DNA of 64,000 nucleotides, from assembly GCA_049510975.1 (NCBI GenBank), contig JBEKYM010000015.1, positions 10,142-74,141 on the forward strand, in the 5' to 3' direction. Each line of letters begins with the position of its first letter. The first letter of the stretch is position 1. A program made the translations under genes and the position numbers. The notes under the pieces were generated by a model, which did no database searches, had not been told where the DNA came from, and was given only the letters and a program-made list of their open reading frames with translations. Of the stretch, positions 25,806 to 33,982 are shown in pieces. This DNA is from JAKACA01 sp049510975 (GTDB lineage: Bacteria > Actinomycetota > Acidimicrobiia > Acidimicrobiales > Bog-793).

Positions 25806-27755
25806 TCAGCCGGGGCCGGCGCCCGTGAGGACGACGGCGTCGATGCCCGACCCCGTCGCGAGGCTGAGGACGCTCGTGCCCGTCGAAAGGTTGATCTCGT
25901 TGAGATCACCCGTTCCGGCATCAGCCACGAAGGCTGCAACCCCGGTGGGGTCGAGGGTGAAGCCGAGCGGCAGAGAACCGGCCGCGCTGGTGGTCGCCAC
26001 CTTGAAAGTCTTCAGCCGAACCTGCTGGATCGTCCCCGAGTACGTGACCACGTCGGCGTATGTCTTATCAGGCGAGTACGCAAGACCGGTCGGCGATGGG
26101 ATCGCGACGGTCCCCTTGTTGTTCCGGCCCTCGATCTTCGTGACGGTGTTGGATGTCCTGCTGCCGACGAGGATGTCCACGCCGCTCGGTGACACGGCCA
26201 GGGCGTCGGGGCCGGAGGCGACGGTGATCGGCTTGCCGACGGCGTCGGAGGTCAGGTTGATCTCCTGAACGCTGGCCGACCCGTAGTTCGCGACGTAGGC
26301 GTCGGTCCCGTCGATGACGACGGCTTCCGGCTCGGACCCGACTGTGACCGTTGAGCTCACGGTGCCGGTCGTGAGATCGACGAGGCTGACATTGCCCGAC
26401 GTGCGGTTGGCCACGACGGCCTCGGTCCCGGTCGGATCGATGGCGATCGCATCTGGGTCGGTCCCGACGACGATGGGGGCGCCGACAGCTCCGGTCGCCG
26501 CTTCGATCGGAACGATCTCGTTCTTCGTGTTGAGGGTCACCCAGATGGTCTCGCCGTTGGGCGTGACGGCGGCAGCGCCGGGTTCTCCTGCCAGGTGGAT
26601 CGACGGCTCGGCGACGACGACGCCGGCTTGCACGTGGGTGAGCTCGTTGCCGGTGTAGTCGGCCACCGCCAGCGACTCGTCGCCACCACTGAACGCCGCG
26701 CTGACGGCGCCGGTACCAACGCTGAGAGCGTGGCCGACCTGCAGCGACGACACCGTCACCGGGACGAGGGTCCCGGTGTGGAAGTCCGTGACGTACGCCG
26801 TCTGGGCGTTGGAGGTGATGACGACGCTCGTGGGGTCGGTTCCGACCGCCACACTGGCGCCGACGGTGTTGCCGGGCAGCGAGATGGGTGTCAATTGGCC
26901 GGAGGTGTAGTCGACGACCAAGGCGGTCTTGCCATCCGAGGTGATGGCGATGCCGTCGGGAGCGCTCCCAACGGTGAGTGGGGCGCCAGCGACGCCAGAG
27001 GAGAGGGTTATGGGCGTGACCGTGTTGGCCCCGAAGTTGGCGACGTAGGCAGTGCTGCCGTCCGGCGTCACGGCGATCGCACTCGGCTCAGATCCCACGG
27101 CGGTGTGCAGCAGGGCGGAGCCGTTCGCGAGGTCGATGCCGGTCACTTGGTCGCTGAGGAAGTCCGCCACGTAGGCGTCGTCCCCGTTCGGTGACAGGGC
27201 GATGGCGGCCGGGCCGCTGCCGGCCGGAATCGCTTTGTCCGCCACCCCGATGGCGAGCGTGATCGGGACGATCGTGTCGGAGCCGTAACACACGACGTAA
27301 GCCATGGAGTCGTTGGGCGACATCACGATCCCGTCGGGGCTCTTGCCGACGGCGATGGCCTTGCCGGCCTTCATGGTGGTGAGGTCGATGGGAGTGACCG
27401 TGTTGGCCGAGTAGTTCGTCACATACGCCGTGTTGGTGACGGTGTCGACGGCGACGGCGTCAGGGCTCGTCGTGGCGACGGAGCCGGCGGTGGCGATCGT
27501 GTCGAGGTTGACCGGGGTCACGGTCGATGCGCTGTGGTTGATCGCCCAGGCATAGCCGCCGACAGCGAGGGTCTGGCGAGGAGCCCCGGCGATGGCCGGC
27601 AAGCCGCTGCGCCCGCTGTCGCGAGCGGCGGCGGACCCACGCGGCGCCGCCAGGGCCACGGAGGTGCCGCCGAGCGCGGCCGCACACAGGGCAGCCGAGG
27701 CAGCCGCCAAAGGCAGCCGGCGTCGTGTCCGTGGACGGAGTGCTCGTTTTGCCAT
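25806..27755 (-). CDS. Secreted YVTN-type beta-propeller protein
   Basis: A 649-residue exported protein. The N-terminus (KRALRPRTRRRLPLAAA then a hydrophobic stretch ending near SVALAAPRG) is a signal peptide. From residue 65 it consists of about 13 repeats of 40-45 residues, each with PDGIAI or PNGDDAYVA, an ANTVTPI-like strand and a VGSxPxA turn, i.e. the YVTN/NHL-like pattern. That is enough for two propellers. Such proteins bind ligands or partners at the cell surface; no catalytic motif is seen. Length and repeat number suggest a structural or binding role. The neighbouring genes are also envelope-related. Confidence 0.85.
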   Translation of the reverse strand: MAKRALRPRTRRRLPLAAASAALCAAALGGTSVALAAPRGSAAARDSGRSGLPAIAGAPRQTLAVGGYAWAINHSASTVTPVNLDTIATAGSVATTSPDAVAVDTVTNTAYVTNYSANTVTPIDLTTMKAGKAIAVGKSPDGIVMSPNDSMAYVVCYGSDTIVPITLAIGVADKAIPAGSGPAAIALSPNGDDAYVADFLSDQVTGIDLANGSALLHTAVGSEPSAIAVTPDGSTAYVANFGANTVTPITLSSGVAGAPLTVGSAPDGIAITSDGKTALVVDYTSGQLTPISLPGNTVGASVAVGTDPTSVVITSNAQTAYVTDFHTGTLVPVTVSSLQVGHALSVGTGAVSAAFSGGDESLAVADYTGNELTHVQAGVVVAEPSIHLAGEPGAAAVTPNGETIWVTLNTKNEIVPIEAATGAVGAPIVVGTDPDAIAIDPTGTEAVVANRTSGNVSLVDLTTGTVSSTVTVGSEPEAVVIDGTDAYVANYGSASVQEINLTSDAVGKPITVASGPDALAVSPSGVDILVGSRTSNTVTKIEGRNNKGTVAIPSPTGLAYSPDKTYADVVTYSGTIQQVRLKTFKVATTSAAGSLPLGFTLDPTGVAAFVADAGTGDLNEINLSTGTSVLSLATGSGIDAVVLTGAGPG

Positions 27756-27803
27756 CTCGTGTCTCCCGATCTCTTTCTCAGCAGTCGCCCGCTCGCCCGC
27801 TAG

Positions 27804-29468
27804 TTAGCAGGTGTGGTGCGGCGGACAGGGCGTCGTCGTCGTCGTGGTCGTCGATGTCGATGTCGATGTCGTCGTGGTCGGACGAGTCGTTGTCGTGGTT
27901 GTCGCCGGGCGTGTGGTCGTAGTGGTGGTGGCCGGCCGCGTCGTCGTCGTTGTCGTCGCCGGTCGCGTCGTGGTCGTCGTCGTCGTCTTCGGATTGCCCG
28001 ACCCCGTGTGGTGTCGCTTCGATCGCACCGGCCGAGTCGTCGAGGTCGTCGCGTTGCCACGCGTCGTCGTGGTGGCCGCAACCGTCGTCGTGGTTGCGAC
28101 GGAGCTTGATGTCGTGGCGCCCGGGATCGAGGTGGTGGGAGCCGCACTCCCGATGCCGCCGCCGGCGGCCGCGAACACCCAAGCGAGCACCCCGGCGCAG
28201 ACCACGAGGACCGGCAAGCCGACCCGGGCACGCAGCAGGGGCGAACGCTTCTTCGAACTCCTGGTGCTGCTCGCACCGACACCGGTAGCAGCGCCAGCAC
28301 CGGCACCGGCAGCAGCACCGAGGGCAACTGCCGGCCCTGCGTTCGACGGCGGGGGGCCGGCGGGTGTGCTCGGTCGCTTCGGGCTCGGAGATCGGGTCGA
28401 CTTCTGGGCGCTTGCCGAGGTCGCCGACCGCGGCGATGGTGCCGCGGAGGGCTTCGGGACGGCAGCGGGGCCTGAACCCGCGCTCGTGGAACCGCCGCCG
28501 GCAAGTCCTTGAGCGCCGGCAGCGCCGGCCAGACCTGCAGCGCCGGCAGCGCCGGCCAGACCTGCAGAGCCGGCAGCGCCGGTCAGACCTGCAGAGCCGG
28601 CAGCGCCGGCGTCCAGACCTGCAGAGCCGGCAGCGCCGGCGTCCAGAGGCGGCTGCCCGACAGTCGCCGGTGGGTCGGCCGGCAGAACGCCTCGCGAGGT
28701 TGGCTGGTACTGGTACGGCGGCGGACCGTCGCCGGCCCACGGCGGCCGGTACTGGTACGGCGGCGGACCTTCCGCTCGCCACAGGGGGGCGCCCGCAGCG
28801 CCGGCGCCTGGACCGGGCGGTGTGAGCGGCGGATCGGCGGCGACGGTGGCACCGGGGGTGAGCAGCACAGGTTCCGGCGCCGGCGCCGTTGACGGTGTCG
28901 AGTCGGCCGGTCCTCCCATCGGGATGGGCGAGGGGCCAGGCCCTCGCCCTGGCATCGGGATCTCGGGGCGTGCCGAGGCGCGAGCGGCGCTGCGCTGTTT
29001 CGGTCGGCCTGATCCCCTTCCGGGCATGGGCGTGTCGGCGGCTTCCGCAGCCGCCAGCACCATGGAGGTCGCCGGCTCTGCGGACCCGCTACCAAGCATG
29101 GGGAGGCTGGGCGGTTCCTCCGCTACGACGTCAGTGGCCTCGGCCTTCGCGGTCGTGGGAGCTTTGCCGGCGGCCTTCGGCGACACCTTCTTGGCGCCGG
29201 CGGAGCCGGCGCTCGTGCCCGCAGCGCTCTTTACGCCGGGGGCGCCCTTGGCGCCGGACTTGGGCACGGCGGCGGGGCGCTTGCCTCGCCGCTGCGGTCG
29301 CTTCACGGTCGCCGGAGGCGGGCCGGAGTCTGCCTGCGAAGCCTCGTGAGCCTTCGATGGGGCGTCGCTCGCCGGAGCGGACGCGTCGGTTGCCTGAGGA
29401 GCGATGTCGCCGGCCGCGGAGGAGTCGTTGTCGCCGTCGCGTGGCTGTGTGGAGTTGTCGTCCGGCAC
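27804..29468 (-). CDS. Single-pass membrane protein with low-complexity cytoplasmic part and Thr-rich stalk
   Basis: A 554-residue protein without a known domain. The first 410 residues are Ala/Pro/Gly/Ser-rich with two GPPPYQY motifs and a Gly-Ala block of SAGL repeats around residues 270-330. One membrane helix follows (VGLPVLVVCAGVLAWVFA, near residue 425), then an outer tail of Thr runs separated by RPA, ending in PCPPHHTC. Topology would be N-terminus inside, Thr stalk outside. Start at the GTG at 29468, preceded by GGGGAGGAGG; a GTG at 29513 lacks this. Thr-rich stalks of this type are frequent in Acidimicrobiia-like actinobacteria. Function unknown. Confidence 0.72.
   Translation of the reverse strand: MPDDNSTQPRDGDNDSSAAGDIAPQATDASAPASDAPSKAHEASQADSGPPPATVKRPQRRGKRPAAVPKSGAKGAPGVKSAAGTSAGSAGAKKVSPKAAGKAPTTAKAEATDVVAEEPPSLPMLGSGSAEPATSMVLAAAEAADTPMPGRGSGRPKQRSAARASARPEIPMPGRGPGPSPIPMGGPADSTPSTAPAPEPVLLTPGATVAADPPLTPPGPGAGAAGAPLWRAEGPPPYQYRPPWAGDGPPPYQYQPTSRGVLPADPPATVGQPPLDAGAAGSAGLDAGAAGSAGLTGAAGSAGLAGAAGAAGLAGAAGAQGLAGGGSTSAGSGPAAVPKPSAAPSPRSATSASAQKSTRSPSPKRPSTPAGPPPSNAGPAVALGAAAGAGAGAATGVGASSTRSSKKRSPLLRARVGLPVLVVCAGVLAWVFAAAGGGIGSAAPTTSIPGATTSSSVATTTTVAATTTTRGNATTSTTRPVRSKRHHTGSGNPKTTTTTTTRPATTTTTTRPATTTTTTRPATTTTTTRPTTTTSTSTSTTTTTTTPCPPHHTC
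27860..27990. repeat. Thr-Arg-Pro-coding tandem repeat
   Basis: GTC/GTG-rich DNA on the plus strand, Thr codons on the minus strand. Four blocks of six to seven Thr are each followed by RPA or RPT, a period near 27 bp. It forms the C-terminal stalk of the membrane protein. Boundaries are approximate. Confidence 0.7.
28515..28650. repeat. About 27-bp Gly-Ala-coding tandem repeat
   Basis: Repeated CCAGACCTGCAGAGCCGGC-like units with intervening AGCGCCGG, about five copies, encode GAAGSAGL-type repeats in the low-complexity part of the membrane protein. The copies are nearly identical, which suggests recent expansion. Boundaries are approximate. Confidence 0.75.
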
Positions 29469-29555
29469 CGGTCCTCCTCCCCAATCTGCCCCGCGGGGCA
29501 CGCTCGAGCTCACGCCGCAGCGTGAGCAGGGCCGCCTCGCTCGTCGGCCGTTCGG

Positions 29556-30566
29556 TTAGGCGAGATCCTCCGGGCCCGCGTGGACCCCGTCCGGATCGCG
29601 GTCGCCGGTGTTGGCAGTCTCGCCGTCACCATCTACAACGACCGGTTGTTCGCCCGCGTCAAAAGCCGTCCTTCCAATCGCGGGCCGGACCTCGTCGCCG
29701 GCTTCGCCGGCTCCGTCAGTATCGGCTTGCTGGTTGGGGGAGTTGAGCGTTTCGGGGTTGGCCCAGGGGTCGGTGGGAGGGGAGTCGTGGCCACGGGTTG
29801 CGCTCCTGCGGGCGCGGTCTCGCCACAGCAGGAAGATCACGAAGAACACGCCGACCCCGATGAACGCACCCGAGGTGATCTCGAGCGCCGTGCCGGCAGG
29901 ACCATGGGAGAGCAGGACCGACTCGTCGAACAGGCGCGACGCCCCGTACAGGGTGACGGTGGCCGTGATGACGACCCCGAACGGGCCGCCCCTACGGGCG
30001 ACGTATTTCTCCACCTGGAGCGCCAGGAGGAAGACGACGAAGCACTCGATCCCCTGGAAGATCGGCACGGGCACTCGTTTGCCGACGTCGCCGGCGTAGT
30101 ACATCCCGTACCAGGCAGTGGTCCTGTAGCCCCCGCCCTGATACATGAGCTGCGGCCCGAGCAGCCGCCCGATCGCCCAGGCCAGGGCGAGCACGGGGGC
30201 GACGATGTCGAGCGCCACCACGAGCCGGAGCGACTTGCACCAGCGGTGAGCGAGGTACAGGCCGGTCGGCACACCTCCGAGGAGCCCGCCGTAGCTGGAG
30301 AGCCCGCCATGCCAAACGGCGAGGATGTCGCCGAGGTTCCTCGAATAGAAACCCCAGTTCGCCACGACGTGCACCGCCCTCGCCCCCACGACCGAGGCAG
30401 CGATGATCCAGACGAAGGCGCGGCCAAGCCAGGCATCGTCGTAGCCGTGGGCCCGCAGCCGGCGGGCGAAATAGCGGTACGACACGAAGAACGTGATCGC
30501 CAGGCCGATGCCGTAGGTGTGAATCTGGAGCGCGCCGATGTGGAAGACGATGGGGATCGGCCTCAC
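29556..30566 (-). CDS. lgt: Prolipoprotein diacylglyceryl transferase family protein (divergent Lgt)
   Basis: A 336-residue membrane protein with about seven segments. It begins PIVFHIGALQIHTYGIGLAI as Lgt does, and has WHGGLSSYGGLLGG near residue 85, matching the catalytic His-Gly-Gly region, and LYGASRLFDES near residue 210, matching the essential second Arg. The signature normally reading GRxxNFxNxE is here AIGRLLGPQLMYQGGG: the Arg is kept but the Asn/Glu positions are not. Residues 265-336 are a hydrophilic acidic tail. Lgt moves diacylglycerol from phosphatidylglycerol to lipobox Cys. It may be a diverged or paralogous enzyme rather than the housekeeping one. Confidence 0.75.
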   Translation of the reverse strand: MRPIPIVFHIGALQIHTYGIGLAITFFVSYRYFARRLRAHGYDDAWLGRAFVWIIAASVVGARAVHVVANWGFYSRNLGDILAVWHGGLSSYGGLLGGVPTGLYLAHRWCKSLRLVVALDIVAPVLALAWAIGRLLGPQLMYQGGGYRTTAWYGMYYAGDVGKRVPVPIFQGIECFVVFLLALQVEKYVARRGGPFGVVITATVTLYGASRLFDESVLLSHGPAGTALEITSGAFIGVGVFFVIFLLWRDRARRSATRGHDSPPTDPWANPETLNSPNQQADTDGAGEAGDEVRPAIGRTAFDAGEQPVVVDGDGETANTGDRDPDGVHAGPEDLA

Positions 30567-30664
30567 GACGTGATCACGCGACGATTATCCCGCATTTGCC
30601 GTTGGCCACGGTCTCGCCACACTCCGCTCCAGGGATCCACGCCCGGACGCTACGGTGTCGGGCC

Positions 30665-31489
30665 GTGCCAGTTACCACGAGGTTCAACGGACGCATCGCC
30701 TTTGTCACCGGGGCCGGATCGGGCATCGGTCGGGCGACGGCCGAACGCCTCGCCGCCGAGGGCGCGGCTGTCGGTTGTGCCGACCGTGACGCGGCCACGC
30801 TGGGCGAAACGGTGTCGACGATCGAGTCCACGACCGGTGCGACCGTGCTCGGCATCGAGTGCGACGTCACCGATCCCGTGGCGGTCGAACGTGCCTTCGT
30901 CGCCCTCGAATCAGCCGTCGGGATGCCGGATGTGGTGTGCAATGTTGCGGGGGTGGGGGGTTTCTCTCACACGCACGAGACCTCTGACGAGGAGTGGGGG
31001 CGGATGATCGCCGTCAACCTCACCGGCACTTTCTTCGTCTGCCGGGCGGCCCTCCAGCGATGGAGTGCCCTCGTGGCGAGCGAGCCGAAGCGCTACCGCC
31101 GGCGGCGAGGCGTGCCGGCCTCCGAGGCCCTCGCGCGGCCGGCCATCGTCAACGTCGCCTCGTCGGCCGGCATCATGGGACAGCCGTACAGCGCTGCCTA
31201 CTGCGCTTCCAAGGGTGGCGTCGTACAGCTGACGAAGGCTCTCGCGGTCGAATACCTCGAGGCGGGATTCCGCATCAATGCTGTCGCCCCGGGGGGAGTG
31301 GACACTCCGCTCATCGCAAGCTTCGCACCCCCGGCGGACGCCTCCGGGCCGCTCATCGCCCGGCTGATCTCGCCGTTCGGCTTCGCCCCGCCGTCGGACA
31401 TCGCCTCGGTGATCGCCTTCATCGCCTCGGAGGAGGCCGGTCCCATGACGGGCTCCATCGTGCCTGCCGACGGGGGCCTCACGGCCTAG
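30665..31489 (+). CDS. Short-chain dehydrogenase/reductase
   Basis: A 274-residue NAD(P)-dependent SDR. The cofactor loop is FVTGAGSGIGRATAERLA near residue 12, CNVAGVGGF gives the NNAG-type strand, and IVNVASSAGIMGQPYSAAYCASKGG carries catalytic Ser, Tyr and Lys (YCASK) near residue 180. It ends in the usual AGPMTGSIVPADGG. CADRD after the second strand favours NAD. GTG at 30665 is chosen, as it leaves the normal few residues before the fold. It converges on the thiolase gene, and may oxidise a 3-hydroxyacyl or steroid alcohol; unproven. Confidence 0.85.
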   Translation: MPVTTRFNGRIAFVTGAGSGIGRATAERLAAEGAAVGCADRDAATLGETVSTIESTTGATVLGIECDVTDPVAVERAFVALESAVGMPDVVCNVAGVGGFSHTHETSDEEWGRMIAVNLTGTFFVCRAALQRWSALVASEPKRYRRRRGVPASEALARPAIVNVASSAGIMGQPYSAAYCASKGGVVQLTKALAVEYLEAGFRINAVAPGGVDTPLIASFAPPADASGPLIARLISPFGFAPPSDIASVIAFIASEEAGPMTGSIVPADGGLTA

Positions 31490-31496
31490 GCCCTCC

Positions 31497-32708
31497 TTAG
31501 GCCAGTCGCTCCACGATCATCGCCATGCCCTGGCCACCGCCGACGCACATCGTCTCGAGGCCGACGGTCTTGTCCTGATTCTCGAGCCCGTTGATCAGGG
31601 TCGTCATGATGCGGGCGCCGGTCATCCCGAACGGGTGGCCGATGGCGATGGCGCCGCCGTGCACGTTCAGCTTGTCCCAGCTGATCCCGAGGCGCTTGGC
31701 CGAGGGGATGACCTGGGCTGCAAACGCTTCGTTGATCTCTGCGAGGTCGACATCGTCGATCGTCATGCCGGCACGCTTCAGCGCCTGCCGGCTGGCCTCG
31801 ATCGGGCCGAGGCCCATGATCTCGGGGTTGAGCGCGCTGACGCCGCTCGAGACGATGCGGGCGAGCGGGCGGATTCCGAGCTCGGCGGCGCGGGTGTCGC
31901 TCATGACCACGACGGCGGCGGCACCGTCGTTGAGGGGGCAGGCGTTGCCGGCGGTGACACGGCCGTCAGGACGGAAGACCGGCTGGAGCTTGGCGAGGCC
32001 CTCCACCGTCGTGCCGGCTCGGGGACCGTCGTCCTTGGCGACGACGGTGCCGTCGGCGAGCGTGTACGGCGTGATCTCCCGCTCGAAGAAGCCGTTCTCC
32101 TGGCTCTCGACCGCTCGCTGCTGGGAGAGGGCGGCGAACTCGTCCATCTCCTCGCGGCTGACGTTCTCGTACTCGGCGACGTTCTCGGCGGTCTGGCCCA
32201 TGGCGATGTAGATGTCGGGCAGACCCTGCGACGGCGCCCAGGGGGGAGCGCCACCTTCGGCCCGCTTGGCGGCGTGCGCCTCGGGCTCGGCGAATACCGG
32301 GTTGTGCGTGCCAGGGAGACCGTCGGAGCTTCCGGCGAAGAAACGGCTCGTCGTTTCGACGCCAGCGGCGATGAAGCAGTCGCCCTCGCCGGCACGGATG
32401 GCATGTGCCGCCATGCGGATGGTCTGCAGCGAGGACGAGCAGTAGCGGTTGACGGTGACGCCGGGCACGTACTCGAGGCCGGCGAGGACGGCCACGACGC
32501 GGGCGATGTTGAACCCCGCCTCGCCGGCCGGTTGTCCGCAACCGAGGATGAGGTCCTCGATCTCGGACGGCGGCAGGTTCGGGACCTTCTCGAGGAGGCT
32601 CTTCACGATGAAGGCGGCGAGGTCGTCGGGGCGGACGTCCTTGAGCGACCCCTTGAAGGCTCGCCCGATCGGGCTGCGGGCGGTAGCGACGATGACGGCT
32701 TCAGGCAT
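31497..32708 (-). CDS. Acetyl-CoA acyltransferase (thiolase, FadA type)
   Basis: A 403-residue degradative-type thiolase. The acyl-accepting Cys lies in VNRYCSSSLQTI near residue 92, the His in HGGAIAIGHPFGMTGARI near residue 360 and the second Cys in MCVGGGQGMAMI near residue 390. It cleaves 3-ketoacyl-CoA with CoA in beta-oxidation. The divergent acyl-CoA dehydrogenase genes and a KstR-consensus palindrome 38 bp upstream suggest a role in sterol side-chain or related lipid breakdown, like FadA5. The exact substrate is inference. Confidence 0.9.
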   Translation of the reverse strand: MPEAVIVATARSPIGRAFKGSLKDVRPDDLAAFIVKSLLEKVPNLPPSEIEDLILGCGQPAGEAGFNIARVVAVLAGLEYVPGVTVNRYCSSSLQTIRMAAHAIRAGEGDCFIAAGVETTSRFFAGSSDGLPGTHNPVFAEPEAHAAKRAEGGAPPWAPSQGLPDIYIAMGQTAENVAEYENVSREEMDEFAALSQQRAVESQENGFFEREITPYTLADGTVVAKDDGPRAGTTVEGLAKLQPVFRPDGRVTAGNACPLNDGAAAVVVMSDTRAAELGIRPLARIVSSGVSALNPEIMGLGPIEASRQALKRAGMTIDDVDLAEINEAFAAQVIPSAKRLGISWDKLNVHGGAIAIGHPFGMTGARIMTTLINGLENQDKTVGLETMCVGGGQGMAMIVERLA

Positions 32709-32745
32709 GCGGGGAGCATAGGCGGAGCACTCTCCCGAGCAAAAC

Positions 32746-32759
32746 TAGAACGCGTTACA
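32746..32759. promoter_or_regulatory. KstR-type operator between thiolase and acyl-CoA dehydrogenase genes
   Basis: TAGAACGCGTTACA matches the published KstR consensus TNNAACNNGTTNNA at every fixed position. It lies 38 bp from the thiolase start and 51 bp from the acyl-CoA dehydrogenase start, so one bound repressor could control both directions. KstR is a TetR-family repressor of cholesterol catabolism in mycobacteria and rhodococci. The regulator gene is not in this window. Confidence 0.65.
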
Positions 32760-32809
32760 CTTTCGCCCGACGCCGCCCCACCGACCGAGGGTGCGCCCAG
32801 GAGGCCTCC

Positions 32810-33973
32810 ATGCAGATCGGCTTGGACGAGGACCAGCAGTCGCTGCGCAAGCAGCTGCGCGAGTACTACGCCCGCATCCTCACGCCCGAGGTTGTGAAAG
32901 AGCTCGAGGTCCCCGGCATCACGCCGACACACAAGCGCATCGCCCGCCAGATGGGCGAGGACGGCTGGCTCGGCATCGGCTGGCCGAAGGAGTACGGCGG
33001 CCAGGGTCGATCGACGATGGAGCAGTTCATCTTCTTCGACGAGTCGATGCGAGCCGGAGCGCCCGTCCCGATGCTCACGATCAACACCGTCGGGCCGACG
33101 ATCATGCGCTTCGGCAGCGACGAGCAGCGCCAACGTTTCCTCCCGCCCATCCTGCGGGGCGAGATCCACTTCTGCATCGGCTACACCGAGCCGGGCTCCG
33201 GCACGGACCTCGCCTCCCTCACGACGCGGGCGGTCCGCGACGGCGACGAGTACATCATCAACGGCGCCAAGATCTTCACGAGCCTGTCCTCCGACGCCGA
33301 CTTCGTCTGGCTGGCGGCTCGCACCAACCCCGACGCCGGCAAGCATCGGGGCATCTCGATCTTCATCGTGCCGACGTCGACGGAGGGCTTCTCTTATACG
33401 CCGATGCGGCTGCTGCACGGCCACGACATCAACCAGACGTTCTACGAGAACGTCCGAGTGCCGGCCGAGAACCTGGTCGGGGGCGAGAATCAGGGTTGGA
33501 CGCTGATCACCAACCAGCTCAACCACGAGCGGGTGACGTTGTGCTCGGTGGGGCCGATCGAAAAGGCGTTCGAGGACGTCGTCGCCTGGGCGGCGGCCGC
33601 TCGGCACCCCGAGGGCGGGCGAGTGCTCGACGACGCCTGGGTGCAGCACGAGCTCGCCGTCGTGCGCGCCAAGCTCGAGTTCCTCCGCCTCGCCAACTGG
33701 AAGGTGGCGAGCTCGCCTTCGCTCGACGTGGCGGATGCTTCGACCGTCAAGGTGTTCGGGACCGAGTTCTACCTCGACGCCCTGCGCCGGCTGATGGAGA
33801 TCGTCGGTCCGCAGGCGTACTTGTCGGGCGACACGCCGGCGGCGGTGCTGCACGGACGGTTGGAGAAGCTGACGAGGGGTTTCTTGATCCTGACCTTCGG
33901 GGGCGGGGCGAACGAGATCCAGCGCGAGCTGATCGCCATGTTCGGCCTCGACATGCCCCACTCCGGGCGCTGA
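32810..33973 (+). CDS. Acyl-CoA dehydrogenase, first of a heteromeric pair
   Basis: A 387-residue FAD-dependent dehydrogenase. The N-terminal helical part starts QIGLDEDQQSLRKQLREYY, the middle beta domain has FCIGYTEPGSGTDLASLTT near residue 125, and the C-terminal domain ends with LTFGGGANEIQRELIAM, the conserved FAD-contact segment. AGGAGG lies 5 bp upstream of the ATG. The next gene, 9 bp downstream, is a second dehydrogenase of different sequence. Such pairs in actinobacteria form alpha2beta2 enzymes that act on steroid side chains (FadE26/FadE27-like). A KstR-type operator sits in the promoter. Confidence 0.9.
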   Translation: MQIGLDEDQQSLRKQLREYYARILTPEVVKELEVPGITPTHKRIARQMGEDGWLGIGWPKEYGGQGRSTMEQFIFFDESMRAGAPVPMLTINTVGPTIMRFGSDEQRQRFLPPILRGEIHFCIGYTEPGSGTDLASLTTRAVRDGDEYIINGAKIFTSLSSDADFVWLAARTNPDAGKHRGISIFIVPTSTEGFSYTPMRLLHGHDINQTFYENVRVPAENLVGGENQGWTLITNQLNHERVTLCSVGPIEKAFEDVVAWAAAARHPEGGRVLDDAWVQHELAVVRAKLEFLRLANWKVASSPSLDVADASTVKVFGTEFYLDALRRLMEIVGPQAYLSGDTPAAVLHGRLEKLTRGFLILTFGGGANEIQRELIAMFGLDMPHSGR

Positions 33974-33982
33974 GGCGGAACT

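Noticed and set aside
27778..28782. 334-codon minus-strand reading frame
   Set aside because: Arg/Ser/Cys-rich second frame of the Thr-stalk gene; the chosen frame has a strong ribosome-binding site, a membrane helix and ordered repeats.
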